64,000 nt of DNA from Flavimaribacter sediminis (GTDB lineage: Bacteria; Pseudomonadota; Alphaproteobacteria; Rhizobiales; Rhizobiaceae). The translations under genes were made by a program, and so were the position numbers. This document shows, piece by piece, positions 18,089-26,373 of the stretch. How positions within the stretch are numbered: the stretch's first letter is position 1; the number at the start of each line of letters is the position of its first letter. The DNA lies in the NCBI RefSeq assembly GCF_019492055.1, contig NZ_JAICBX010000004.1, positions 548,029-612,028 on the forward strand, read 5' to 3'. The notes under the pieces were generated by a model. That model saw nothing but the letters and a program-made list of their open reading frames with translations, did no database searches and was not told where the DNA came from.

Positions 18089-18230
18089 CGCATTTTCTCC
18101 TGTACGTGGTTGCTGGAATTTCGAACGGATTTGATCGGGGAAGAAAATTTGCGCGCGCTGCGGCCCGTTGCGACCGGCTTCCCGGACAGGTCATGGGCTT
18201 CGATGTCGATTGCGGGCGCGACGGAGGCGT

Positions 18231-18857
18231 TCACGTGAGCAACACCTCGCCTTTGGGCGTGTTCAGCCGACAGAGAAAGCCGGCGGTGTTCGAACGGATG
18301 ACGGGGACGTCGACGCCCAGGGCCTCATAGATATGCCGAAGCCGCTCCGCCTCGGGGTGAAGCGCCTGAAATTCGACCAGCGAACATCCGGTCGGCGTGG
18401 TTTTCCAGGGATGCTCGCTGTCCATCCAGTCGATGAGAAACGGGATCATGTAACCCCAGGTCGGATCTTCGATATAGATTGCGCGCCAGCGCACGAGCAC
18501 GCCGTCTTTTCTGACGCGTTGCATCGATGTCGGCGCGGATACCGAAAGTCCGAGTTCGCTTGCGGTTTCGAAATAGGCGTCGAGATCGTTTCCCGATACG
18601 CCAAACGCGTGCAGGGCGGGTGTCGTGATCGCGGAAATATGTTTCGCCCGCGGGCCAAGCGTGCCTTGAGCCGGATCGATCGAGATTATTTCAAAGTAGC
18701 AATTCACGCCAAGAGAAACCAGCGTATTGCGGGTGCCGTTTCCGTCGTGGCTGCCGCCATTGCCCGGCTTGACGCCAGTGGCGTGTTCGAAAGTCTCGTT
18801 GCCGCTGTCAATGTCGGCGCAAGCCCACAGGACATGGTCTAGAGGGTGGTGGAGCAA
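18231..18857 (-). CDS. VOC family (glyoxalase-like) protein
   Basis: Protein of 208 aa with the glyoxalase-like domain 3 layout: an N-terminal LDHVLWACADI metal-side strand and the family spacing to NCYFEIISI. Predicted divalent-metal ligands are H8 and E56 in the first module. Function is likely an isomerase, lyase or ring-opening dioxygenase step on the imported compound, but this cannot be decided. It is the first gene behind the palindromic operator at 18884 and is 142 bp before the binding-protein gene. Confidence 0.8.
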   Translation of the reverse strand: MLHHPLDHVLWACADIDSGNETFEHATGVKPGNGGSHDGNGTRNTLVSLGVNCYFEIISIDPAQGTLGPRAKHISAITTPALHAFGVSGNDLDAYFETASELGLSVSAPTSMQRVRKDGVLVRWRAIYIEDPTWGYMIPFLIDWMDSEHPWKTTPTGCSLVEFQALHPEAERLRHIYEALGVDVPVIRSNTAGFLCRLNTPKGEVLLT

Positions 18858-19203
18858 AGATACGCTTTCCGTAAACGTCGTATTACTGAACGTTCAGTAC
18901 GGTGTCATTTTTGAGCTAAACGTGTCAAGTGCCTAATTTGCGCTATCGCCACTGGCGGTGGCTAAATATTGTGCAAGCGGTCGGATTCCACTGTAAATCG
19001 AAGCGTCCATCCGGTACGGAAAACAGCCATAAGGCGCGTCGGAACAACGGTGACAGAAAAAGAATTTCGCAATCGGGGTCGCAAGAGGCAGCGCTTTCCT
19101 ACTCGCATTCACACGAGTGTGCGACTATGGCTTTGCCAAGACCCGGACGGCGAAACGTCGGCCTGTCCGCAAGGTCCAGCATTCTGAAAGAGGAGCAACG
19201 AGT
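18858..19203. other. 346-bp divergent intergenic region
   Basis: Lies between the VOC gene (-) and the peroxiredoxin gene (+). It contains the palindrome at 18884-18899 and a -35-like TTGACA on the minus strand. The right half, before peroxiredoxin, shows the ribosome site GAGGAG near 19192 but no clear promoter or OxyR-type palindrome was recognised. Confidence 0.6.
18884..18899. promoter_or_regulatory. Perfect 16-bp palindrome, probable TetR-type operator
   Basis: TACTGAAC|GTTCAGTA, 26 bp before the ATG of the first gene of the minus-strand operon. A TTGACA hexamer on the minus strand (plus 18923-18928) lies 23 bp upstream of it, so bound repressor would cover the -10/start region. This half-site type and length suit a TetR dimer, and the only TetR gene nearby closes this same operon. 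Confidence 0.7.
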
Positions 19204-19866
19204 ATGACGAATTTGAAAATTGGCGAAGAAGCCCCCGATTTCGAGGCCCAGACCACAAAAGGCGCGATCCGGTTTCACGAATGGCTTGGAGATTCCTGGG
19301 GCGTTCTTTTCTCGCACCCAAAGGATTTTACGCCGGTCTGCACGACCGAACTCGGCCAGATGGCGCGTATCGCGCCGGAATTCGAAAAGCGCAACGTCAA
19401 GGTGATCGGCCTCAGCGTCGATCCGGTCGACAACCATGCGAAATGGGCGGAAGACATCGAGGAAACGCAAGGCTTCATGCCGCAGTTTCCGATGATCGGA
19501 GATCCGGAACTGAAGGTCGCAAAACTCTACGGCATGTTGCCGGCAGAGGAAGGCTCCACGTCGGAAGGCCGGACAGCCGCCGATAACCAGACGGTCCGCA
19601 CCGTCTTCATCATCGGGCCGGACAAGAAGATCAAGCTGATGCTGATTTACCCGATGACCACGGGACGCAATTTCAACGAGATCCTGCGCGTGATCGATTC
19701 CATGCAACTCACGGCGGCGCACAAGGTGGCGACGCCGGCCAACTGGGAAAATGGCGAAGACGTCATCATCGTGCCGGCCGTGTCGGACGAGGAAGCGAAA
19801 GCCAAATACCCGGATGGCTGGAAGACCCTGAAACCTTACTTGAGGGTCGTCGCGCAGCCCAAATGA
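19204..19866 (+). CDS. Peroxiredoxin, 1-Cys (Prx6) type
   Basis: Thiol peroxidase of 220 aa that reduces hydrogen peroxide and organic peroxides. The peroxidatic cysteine is C46 in SHPKDFTPVCTTE; no resolving cysteine is evident, and the C-terminal arm typical of Prx6 is present (MTTGRNFNEILRVIDSMQLT and on). Start at 19204 is supported by GAGGAG about 8 bases before; an in-frame start at 19117 has no such site. A strong terminator follows at 19890. Confidence 0.93.
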   Translation: MTNLKIGEEAPDFEAQTTKGAIRFHEWLGDSWGVLFSHPKDFTPVCTTELGQMARIAPEFEKRNVKVIGLSVDPVDNHAKWAEDIEETQGFMPQFPMIGDPELKVAKLYGMLPAEEGSTSEGRTAADNQTVRTVFIIGPDKKIKLMLIYPMTTGRNFNEILRVIDSMQLTAAHKVATPANWENGEDVIIVPAVSDEEAKAKYPDGWKTLKPYLRVVAQPK

Positions 19867-19889
19867 TCCGTCTTTGAACGGGACTGTCT

Positions 19890-19919
19890 TTTGGGCGGCG
19901 CCGTAACGCGCCGCCCAAA
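19890..19919. terminator. Bidirectional terminator
   Basis: Perfect 12-bp stem TTTGGGCGGCGC/GCGCCGCCCAAA with a 6-nt loop between the convergent peroxiredoxin and phosphoribosyltransferase genes; A/T at both stem feet suits both directions. Confidence 0.75.
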
Positions 19920-19923
19920 TCAT

Positions 19924-20643
19924 TCAAGCGTCCGCCATCCATTTTCCGGCGCCATCGGGAACCAGCCGGGGGACCTCGAACACGCTGCAGACTTTCTGCG
20001 AAAGCCCTGTTCGGGCAGAGTCCAGACAATCGACCCAGCGACGGGTCTGCAGCATGGCTGCAGCCAGAACGACCGGTTCGCCCGCGCTTTTTTGCAAAAG
20101 ACGATAGCCGGAGGCCATCGATGCGCCGGTGCTGATGACGTCGTCGACGAGCACGAAGCGCCTGTTTTCCAGAAGCGGCAGCATGCGCGGATCGATATAG
20201 AGCCGTTTTTCCTGTCCGGGGCTGGTGATCGAGTTCAAAGGGACCGACAGGGCAATGTCGTACCAGAACTTTCTTGACGTGCCGAGCGGCACATAGCGGT
20301 CATGGCCGAGTTTGCGCGCCGTTTCGGCGGCGAGCGTCAGACCCAGCGTCGGCATTCCGACGATCACCTCCGGTCGGTGGACTTTCAGACGATCAGCCAG
20401 GGCTTCGGAAAGCGCATCCACGACTGCAAAGGCGGCCTGGTTCAGGATGAGGGAGGGCAGGGCCTCCTCTCCGCCTGAACGAACGCGCACCGGCAAGGCG
20501 ATCTGGCGTCCATCGGGCAACGCTGCGGGATAGAGATCGTCGAACCGGGCCTGCCGCGAGCAGTCCCATGTCCCCGGTGGCTCGATTGTCTGCCAGAAAT
20601 CTATGGCGTGCATGAGTGGTTCAAGGTCCTGTTCGTCGCTCAT
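19924..20643 (-). CDS. Phosphoribosyltransferase family protein
   Basis: Protein of 239 aa with PRPP motif FVLVDDVISTGASMASG (about 170-186) and the upstream GMPTLGLTLA loop found in purine-type enzymes. Start ATG at 20643; the longer frame to 21765 runs through the divergent amidohydrolase gene. It is divergently arranged with the M20 peptidase gene, with 42 bp between. A nucleobase salvage role fits the adenine deaminase and nucleoside hydrolase encoded 6 kb away, but this is only a contextual guess. Confidence 0.8.
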   Translation of the reverse strand: MSDEQDLEPLMHAIDFWQTIEPPGTWDCSRQARFDDLYPAALPDGRQIALPVRVRSGGEEALPSLILNQAAFAVVDALSEALADRLKVHRPEVIVGMPTLGLTLAAETARKLGHDRYVPLGTSRKFWYDIALSVPLNSITSPGQEKRLYIDPRMLPLLENRRFVLVDDVISTGASMASGYRLLQKSAGEPVVLAAAMLQTRRWVDCLDSARTGLSQKVCSVFEVPRLVPDGAGKWMADA

Positions 20644-20685
20644 TTCCGATACTATGTTTTCGGGACTATTCCTACGGAGTGATAC

Positions 20686-21852
20686 ATGCCGACCATTGAC
20701 GCCATACGCGATGACCTGCCGTTTCTTATCGACCTGCGGCGTGATTTGCACGCCCATCCCGAACTGGGCTTCGAGGAGGAGCGCACGAGCGCCATCGTCG
20801 CCGACATTCTGGAGGAGGCAGGCGTCACCGTTCATCGCGGGCTCGCCAAAACCGGCGTCGTCGGGTCGCTTCAGGTCGGCGAAGGCAACGGCGCAATCGG
20901 CTTGCGCGCCGACATGGATGCGCTCGCCATGCCGGAAAAGGCGGACCGACCTTACAAGTCGACGATAAACGGCAAGATGCACGCCTGTGGGCATGACGGG
21001 CACACGGTGCTGCTGCTCGGGGCCGCGCGCCATCTGGCGAGAACGCGCAAATTCTCCGGCACGGTGCATTTCATCTTCCAGCCGGCCGAAGAGGGAAGAG
21101 GCGGCGCCAAACGCATGGTCGACGAAGGCTTTTTCCGTCAGTTTCCCTGTGACGCGGTTTTCGGTCTGCACAATATGCCGGGCTTGGCTGTCGACGAGAT
21201 GGCCGTCGTGGCCGGTCCGCAACTGGCGTCCTCCGACAGTTGGCGCGTCACGTTCAAAGGTATCGGCACGCATGGGGCGAAGCCGCATCTCGGCCGCGAT
21301 CCGGTGACCGCCGCCGGTCAGTTCATCACGTCGCTCCAGACGATTGTCGGCCGGGTGGTCGATCCGCTGCAGCCGGCTGTCGTGAGCGCCTGTTCGGTGC
21401 AGGCGGGCGATCCGGAAGCGCTCAACGTCATACCGGATATCGTCGATATCGGCGGCACCGCGCGCGCCTACACGCCCCAGGTTCGCGATCAGCTCGAGGA
21501 GGAAATCGGACGGCTGGCCCGGGGCGTCGCCATGGCTTACGGCGTCGAGGCGGATTACGATTTTCAGCGGCGCATACCGCCGGTGGTCAACAATGCGAGC
21601 GCCGCCGAGGTAGCGCTGGATGCGGCGCGGGACGTCTGCGGTTCGGTGCGCACGCAGTTTCCCCCATCCACCGCCGGTGATGATTTCGCGTTTTTTTCGG
21701 GCGAAGTTCCAGGCGCCTATGTGTGGCTCGGCAACGGGCCTGCAAAAGACGGCGCATTGCACCACAACACCCGATACGATTTCAACGACGAGGCCATCAT
21801 CACCGGCGCAAGCTTCTGGGCGCGGCTGGTGGAGCGGCGGCTTCCGGCCTGA
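20686..21852 (+). CDS. M20 family amidohydrolase (hippurate hydrolase-like)
   Basis: Metal-dependent amidohydrolase of 388 aa. The metal-site segments are GLRADMDALAM, HACGHDGHTV and FQPAEEGRGGAKRM (general-base glutamate pair), then HTT-like C-terminal metal site TAGDDFAFF. The dimerisation domain spans about 180-290. Members hydrolyse N-acyl amino acids such as hippurate, N-acetyl amino acids or IAA conjugates; the acyl and amino partner are not identifiable. Confidence 0.9.
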   Translation: MPTIDAIRDDLPFLIDLRRDLHAHPELGFEEERTSAIVADILEEAGVTVHRGLAKTGVVGSLQVGEGNGAIGLRADMDALAMPEKADRPYKSTINGKMHACGHDGHTVLLLGAARHLARTRKFSGTVHFIFQPAEEGRGGAKRMVDEGFFRQFPCDAVFGLHNMPGLAVDEMAVVAGPQLASSDSWRVTFKGIGTHGAKPHLGRDPVTAAGQFITSLQTIVGRVVDPLQPAVVSACSVQAGDPEALNVIPDIVDIGGTARAYTPQVRDQLEEEIGRLARGVAMAYGVEADYDFQRRIPPVVNNASAAEVALDAARDVCGSVRTQFPPSTAGDDFAFFSGEVPGAYVWLGNGPAKDGALHHNTRYDFNDEAIITGASFWARLVERRLPA

Positions 21853-21871
21853 AACCGGTCCAGCGCGCCGG

Positions 21872-22654
21872 TCAGCTTTCGGACGCGACTACGAGGCCTT
21901 CCGGACATCCCGCCTCAATTCGCGGCGCATGCGTCAAGAGGTCCTTCAGCGGCTTCAGCGCGCCGTCCCGCCGCAGATCCTCGACGCGCGGTAGCGACAG
22001 TTCCGCTTCCACGATGACGTCTCCGGATATTCCATGCGCCTTGCCGCATACGAGCTTGAAGCGCGAACCGGCGCGATGGCCCAGCGTCGCATCCAGTTTT
22101 TCTTGGATGGTTTCCACCTTCAGCATTCCGCCAGCCGCGTCCCGGAACAACGGTTCGAGGACACCGCTGACCTGTCCAAACAGATCTTCGATGTCCTCGA
22201 AATACTCGTCCTGGCCAACGCCCGAGCAACTGCCGTGCTTGAGCCACTCATAGGCCAGGTTTTCTTTTCGCGAATAATGCGGCAATAGCCGGTCAAACAT
22301 GGGCTGAGCGATATCGACCGGCGGCAATTGATCGAGGTGGCCGTGCTCGGCCGCCAGCTTTTCCTTTTCGGGAACTTCGCAATAGTCGTTTTCGTAGGGC
22401 TGCGGCCACAGACCGTGAATGATCAACTGGTCGCCCAGTCGGGCGAGGCGCCCGCTGCTGCAGCCTTCATTCTCCGGATCGGTCTTGCAGAAAGCCGGCG
22501 CCCAGTTCAGCGTGAACACGCTGCTTTTGCTGAGCGCTGCTTCCTCCGACCGGCGCATAGTCGCGCTCGACTGCGTGTCGACGACAAATACGCTGAAAAT
22601 CACGCAGGCGGCGGCCACCGTCAGAAGCCCCGCCGATAGGCCCAAAACTGTCAA
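21872..22654 (-). CDS. Ribonuclease T2 family protein, secreted
   Basis: Secreted or membrane-anchored RNase of 260 aa. An N-terminal hydrophobic stretch (about 3-26) acts as signal or anchor. Both T2 active-site boxes are intact: IIHGLWPQ (CAS I) and EWLKHGSC (CAS II), giving the two catalytic histidines and the glutamate/lysine. Cysteines are spaced as in the family for disulfides. It cleaves RNA to 2',3'-cyclic phosphates in the periplasm or outside. It is divergent from the membrane protein gene of the RT system, 176 bp away; a functional link is possible but unproven. Confidence 0.9.
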   Translation of the reverse strand: MTVLGLSAGLLTVAAACVIFSVFVVDTQSSATMRRSEEAALSKSSVFTLNWAPAFCKTDPENEGCSSGRLARLGDQLIIHGLWPQPYENDYCEVPEKEKLAAEHGHLDQLPPVDIAQPMFDRLLPHYSRKENLAYEWLKHGSCSGVGQDEYFEDIEDLFGQVSGVLEPLFRDAAGGMLKVETIQEKLDATLGHRAGSRFKLVCGKAHGISGDVIVEAELSLPRVEDLRRDGALKPLKDLLTHAPRIEAGCPEGLVVASES

Positions 22655-22830
22655 ATCCTGGCGTGTCAGCGCCTTGTCTCCGCGTGGTCGTCAAGGCACA
22701 TACTATCGGCGAGGTCCCGAAATAAAACAAGCTCTGCGCTATGCTGATATGAGGGACGTGTTGCTTTCTTTGCGCTACAACCAGGTGCTAAAGAGGGTGA
22801 AACGGGAGATCCTGATTTGCGAGGCGGCTC

Positions 22831-24909
22831 ATGAAGCGCATCGACCCCTGGTTCGAGCGGGCGGCAAAAAGCGAAGACAAGCTGGTTTCCTTCTTCCAGT
22901 GCGTGGTGACCGGTTCCATGGGACGCTACTTCCTGTACCGGTTGCGCAATGTGGTCATTCTCGACACGTTGATGTTTGTGGCCCGGGCGGCCGAATTTCT
23001 CCTTGTCTACCGGCTTCTCGGTCATGTCGACGCCTTTATCGTTCTCGCGCTCCGGGTCGGCTCGCTTCTGGTCGACGGGGCCTGGTGGGGATTTCTGGAA
23101 GTCATGCGCGAGCGCCTGCGCGATCTCACCGAAGAGGGGCGGTCGCAGGAAAGAGATCAGGAGGTCGGCAACTGGATAGCCCTGACGGGCCTGGTGGCGG
23201 CAACGTTCCTGTGCGCGGCGATCCTCTTCATCGTTATCGAGATATTGCCGTTGGAAGGCGGCGCCATCGTTGCGATCTACAGTTTCTTCATCTTCCTGCA
23301 GACGGTCGCCAAATTGCCGGTCACCACGATTCATTCCGGCATGTACGCGACACGGCGCATATTTCGTCCTAGCTGGTCGATCTTTGCGCCGCTTGTCATC
23401 CAGATCGCAATTCTTGCGATCGGATACGCCATTTTGCCCACCGCGGCTTTGCTCCTCTCCATCCTCGCCGCGTCGGTAGCCTCAATCGTGCTCGGTCTGC
23501 GCTATACGCTGAGAGTCTATGAACTGTCCGGTCGCACGTTGGGGTCGGTCCTGAAACCGGTCGGTTTTTCGACATTCCTCAAAGGCCTGCCTGCGGGGCG
23601 GGCGGCGCTTTCCCTGCTCGCGGGTTTGTGTCTCCAGCTCGACGCGATCTTTGTGCTGATTCTCCTCGGTTCCGTGTCGGGAAGCGCGCGCGAGATAGAT
23701 TTCACCGCCGCCGATCCGGCTTGGCACATAATCAATGCGTTCGCCTTCTTCTATCTCCTGCTTCCGGCCCTGACCGGCAGCTATAGCTGGGCAAGGGTTT
23801 TCTATTTCGATTTCGTGCGATTGCGCCGGACGGAGGAATATCACGCGTTACGTCGCTCTTTCTTCAAGCGCGTCATCATCACGGCAATGATGATTGCAAC
23901 CTGGTTCTGGCTTCTGGGCTTCTCGCTTGGTGTGCTGCAAATGATTGATTTCTCGTTCACATTGCAGTTGGCGCTGTTGCCGCTATTTCTGCTGCGCTCC
24001 TTGATCGGCGTTTACCAGTTCCGCATGTTTGCGGACGAGCGACTCCTTTCCGTGGTTGGCAGCGTGGGCCTCTTCGCTCTCGGTTTGTGGCTGGTATGGC
24101 TTGATCCGCAGCCGGCTTCCGATTTGCTGGAAGTCACTGCGGTCATGATCGTCGTGCTGGTGGCCCTCATCAATCTGCATCACTTCAGAAACCGCAGGCA
24201 GGTCTTGCCCGTCCAGCTCGATCTGGCGGCATGGTTCGAAACGCTGCGGGCGGTTGAGCGACCTGTCTTCGTCGGCGAATTGCGGTTTGCGCCGCACATT
24301 CCCGAGATACAGCGTCGTCAGGTGATCAGCGCCGTTCGCGCGCGGCTTTCCGGACACGGTCATTACGCGTTCCGAAATCAGGACTCACTCCTTTTCTTTC
24401 ACCGCGATGTGGTGAAGGCGCAAGATCTGGATATCGATCTTTCCGTGATGTCGGGCGGCGCAACAGCCGCGACGCGCCACGGCGATCCGGTTTTTTCCGA
24501 CGGCGTGTCGGCCGCAACCGTCCTGCTGTCGCGCTGGCCTGACATGCAGCAACAGGTCGCGCGACGCCCGATTGATGAACAGAAATCGCTCTTCACAGCG
24601 ATGTTCGAAAATGGCGGCTTCGTCGATCTGGCGACCGGGGAGGGCAGCGTCGGCATGAAACGCCTCGATCCCGGTATCACACGGCTTGCGCTGACAACCG
24701 GTTTGAAAAGTTACAGATATGGAAAGCACGCCGCCATGATCCGCGATCATGTGCTGGTCCCTGTGCTTTGCCAGGGCGCGCTGCGCTTACTGCTCGTGCT
24801 GCCCCCGGAAGCGGGCCGGGACGCCTTGAAGAGATGGCGACAATCCCTGGCGCAGCGCGCGAGCGCCACTGTCGCAGAACAGAAGCAAACGGTCAGCGCC
24901 GATGGTTGA
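22831..24909 (+). CDS. Polytopic membrane protein coupled to a reverse transcriptase
   Basis: Protein of 692 aa that I do not recognise at family level. Residues about 40-455 contain roughly 11-12 hydrophobic segments laid out like MATE/MVF-type flippases. Residues about 460-692 form a soluble cytoplasmic domain with no motif I can name. The start has GCGAGGCGG upstream. The stop overlaps the RT gene by 8 bases (ATGGTTGA), so both proteins are made together. Unlike transport operons nearby, no sugar-transferase or polymerase genes accompany it. A role as the effector or sensor of an RT-based system is inference from coupling only. Confidence 0.8.
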   Translation: MKRIDPWFERAAKSEDKLVSFFQCVVTGSMGRYFLYRLRNVVILDTLMFVARAAEFLLVYRLLGHVDAFIVLALRVGSLLVDGAWWGFLEVMRERLRDLTEEGRSQERDQEVGNWIALTGLVAATFLCAAILFIVIEILPLEGGAIVAIYSFFIFLQTVAKLPVTTIHSGMYATRRIFRPSWSIFAPLVIQIAILAIGYAILPTAALLLSILAASVASIVLGLRYTLRVYELSGRTLGSVLKPVGFSTFLKGLPAGRAALSLLAGLCLQLDAIFVLILLGSVSGSAREIDFTAADPAWHIINAFAFFYLLLPALTGSYSWARVFYFDFVRLRRTEEYHALRRSFFKRVIITAMMIATWFWLLGFSLGVLQMIDFSFTLQLALLPLFLLRSLIGVYQFRMFADERLLSVVGSVGLFALGLWLVWLDPQPASDLLEVTAVMIVVLVALINLHHFRNRRQVLPVQLDLAAWFETLRAVERPVFVGELRFAPHIPEIQRRQVISAVRARLSGHGHYAFRNQDSLLFFHRDVVKAQDLDIDLSVMSGGATAATRHGDPVFSDGVSAATVLLSRWPDMQQQVARRPIDEQKSLFTAMFENGGFVDLATGEGSVGMKRLDPGITRLALTTGLKSYRYGKHAAMIRDHVLVPVLCQGALRLLLVLPPEAGRDALKRWRQSLAQRASATVAEQKQTVSADG

Positions 24910-26236
24910 GCCGGTCGATATCGAGGCAAGTCTTCAGGACCGATCCGTCTATGAGGCGGAAATACTGAAGATGTTTTCCAAGCGCGTGCGAAGCGGTCGA
25001 ATAGCTGCGGACGCGGCGCCCGGCGTGAGCTACTATCGCGCGGCCGCCGACCGTCGGGCGCTGGCGTCCCGGATCGCAAAGACCATTGCCGCCGGAGAGT
25101 ATCGCATAAGCCCGGTGGCGCTCTGGTTCCTGGAGCGCCACGGCAAGGTTCGGCCCGCGCATCGGCCTGTTTTCGTCGATCAGGTTGTCGGGGCGGTGCT
25201 GTTCCAGTTGCTGACCCGCAACGCCCGCGCCTATGGCCTGCCTGGCGTACATTCCTATCTGCCAGGACGCAGCAATCTCTCCGCAGCGATTGGATTTTCA
25301 AACTTTATCCATCGGTTTCGCAAGCAGGCGGGTCCAAGACCGCCGGCGCTCCACGTTCTCAAATCCGATTTCAGCAAGTTTGGCGAGTCCCTGCCCATGG
25401 GGCCAGCAGCGCCGCTCTGGAAGACGATGCGAGAGGTGGCCAATCTTGGAAATCCGCGCGGCGACGTCAATGACCAAACCTGGTCCCTTATCGTTGATCT
25501 GGTTCGACCGGTCATTAAAACTCCGGATGGATCGTCCTTCACGCGCACGCACGGCGTCTCTATGGGCACGCCGCTGACGCCGTTGGTGTCCAATCTGTCG
25601 GTTCATGAAATGGACGTCTACCTGAACGGAGTCGAGGGCCTCTTCTATGCGCGTTACAACGACGACTTCATTCTGGCCCATGCCGATTTGCAGACGCTGA
25701 AGCAGGTGGACGCCGATCTGGAGCCGATCCTCGCCCGACTTGGCGTCAGCAGGAAGATGGAAAAGGAGCGCCGTGTGGCGCTTTGCGGAAACGGAATGCC
25801 ATCAACAGCCGATCCGGCCTATGAAGGTGGCGCCAGCATTGATTTTCTTGGTATTTCGATTGCCTACAACGGTGGACTAAGTCCTGCTCCACATCTGCAG
25901 GCGCGTTTCGTCAAACGCATCTGCTCCAGGATTGACGGACTGGCGGCGGGGTTTGCCGGAGAAACGTCCTCGGACAGGGCGCAAATTCTCGTCTCGGCAA
26001 CCAATGTGATGCTGGATATCGAAAACCCTTTCGCCGCGCCGGGTCTGGCGACGGTTCTAAGGGTCGCCTCAAATCGCGGCGCCTTGAAGGATATGGATTT
26101 CAGGATCGCCAGAAAGATCGTCCAGGCCGCTACAGGCCGTGCGGGAAACAGGGGATTTCGCCAGATACCGCCCAAGCGTCTGCGTGAGGAGATGGGACTC
26201 GTCTCTCTCGTCGCGTTGCGCAACTTGCGCCGCTAG
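24902..26236 (+). CDS. Reverse transcriptase-like protein with YNDD active site
   Basis: RNA-directed DNA polymerase fold of 444 aa. RT blocks in order: GKVRPAHRPVFVDQVV (81-96), SYLPGRSNLSAA (118-129), motif A KSDFSKF with D156, motif B HGVSMGTPLTPLVSN (217-231), motif C YNDD at 252-255 in place of YADD, thumb-side LARLGVSRKMEKE, and IDFLG (313-317). All three catalytic aspartates are present, so activity is expected. There is no maturase, HNH endonuclease, integrase or RNase H domain. It is closest by eye to group II-like/unknown-group RTs and is coupled to a membrane protein gene, with a structured element just downstream. Confidence 0.9.
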   Translation: MVEPVDIEASLQDRSVYEAEILKMFSKRVRSGRIAADAAPGVSYYRAAADRRALASRIAKTIAAGEYRISPVALWFLERHGKVRPAHRPVFVDQVVGAVLFQLLTRNARAYGLPGVHSYLPGRSNLSAAIGFSNFIHRFRKQAGPRPPALHVLKSDFSKFGESLPMGPAAPLWKTMREVANLGNPRGDVNDQTWSLIVDLVRPVIKTPDGSSFTRTHGVSMGTPLTPLVSNLSVHEMDVYLNGVEGLFYARYNDDFILAHADLQTLKQVDADLEPILARLGVSRKMEKERRVALCGNGMPSTADPAYEGGASIDFLGISIAYNGGLSPAPHLQARFVKRICSRIDGLAAGFAGETSSDRAQILVSATNVMLDIENPFAAPGLATVLRVASNRGALKDMDFRIARKIVQAATGRAGNRGFRQIPPKRLREEMGLVSLVALRNLRR

Positions 26237-26258
26237 GGCTTGTTGGATAGGATTTGTT

Positions 26259-26358
26259 CGGGAGCGCGTTTCCCGCGGCGACGCGGAGGACTGCCTGTGG
26301 AACAACAGAGGCTGCGGCTTTCGGTTCCTTTTTTGCTCTTTGATACCACGCGCTCCCG
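26259..26358 (+). ncRNA. Candidate structured RNA after the RT gene
   Basis: An 11-bp perfect stem (CGGGAGCGCGT, 26259-26269, with ACGCGCTCCCG, 26348-26358) closes a 78-nt interior. Inside is a 5-bp hairpin with a GCGA (GNRA) tetraloop (26273-26286) and a CTGT/ACAG hairpin near 26294-26307. The loop is too long for an ordinary terminator. Position beside an RT gene recalls retron a1/a2 flanks and DRT-associated RNAs, but transcription is unproven and a convergent terminator remains possible. Confidence 0.45.
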
Positions 26359-26373
26359 CTTCCTCGAGAACCC

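Noticed and set aside
20644..21765. N-terminal extension of the phosphoribosyltransferase
   Set aside because: It would read antisense through the M20 amidohydrolase gene; the real start with a conserved N-terminus is at 20643.
24902..26236. Group II intron or diversity-generating retroelement
   Set aside because: No maturase/HNH domain, no domain V-like hairpin ending in AT at the 3' side, and no template/variable repeat pair was seen nearby.
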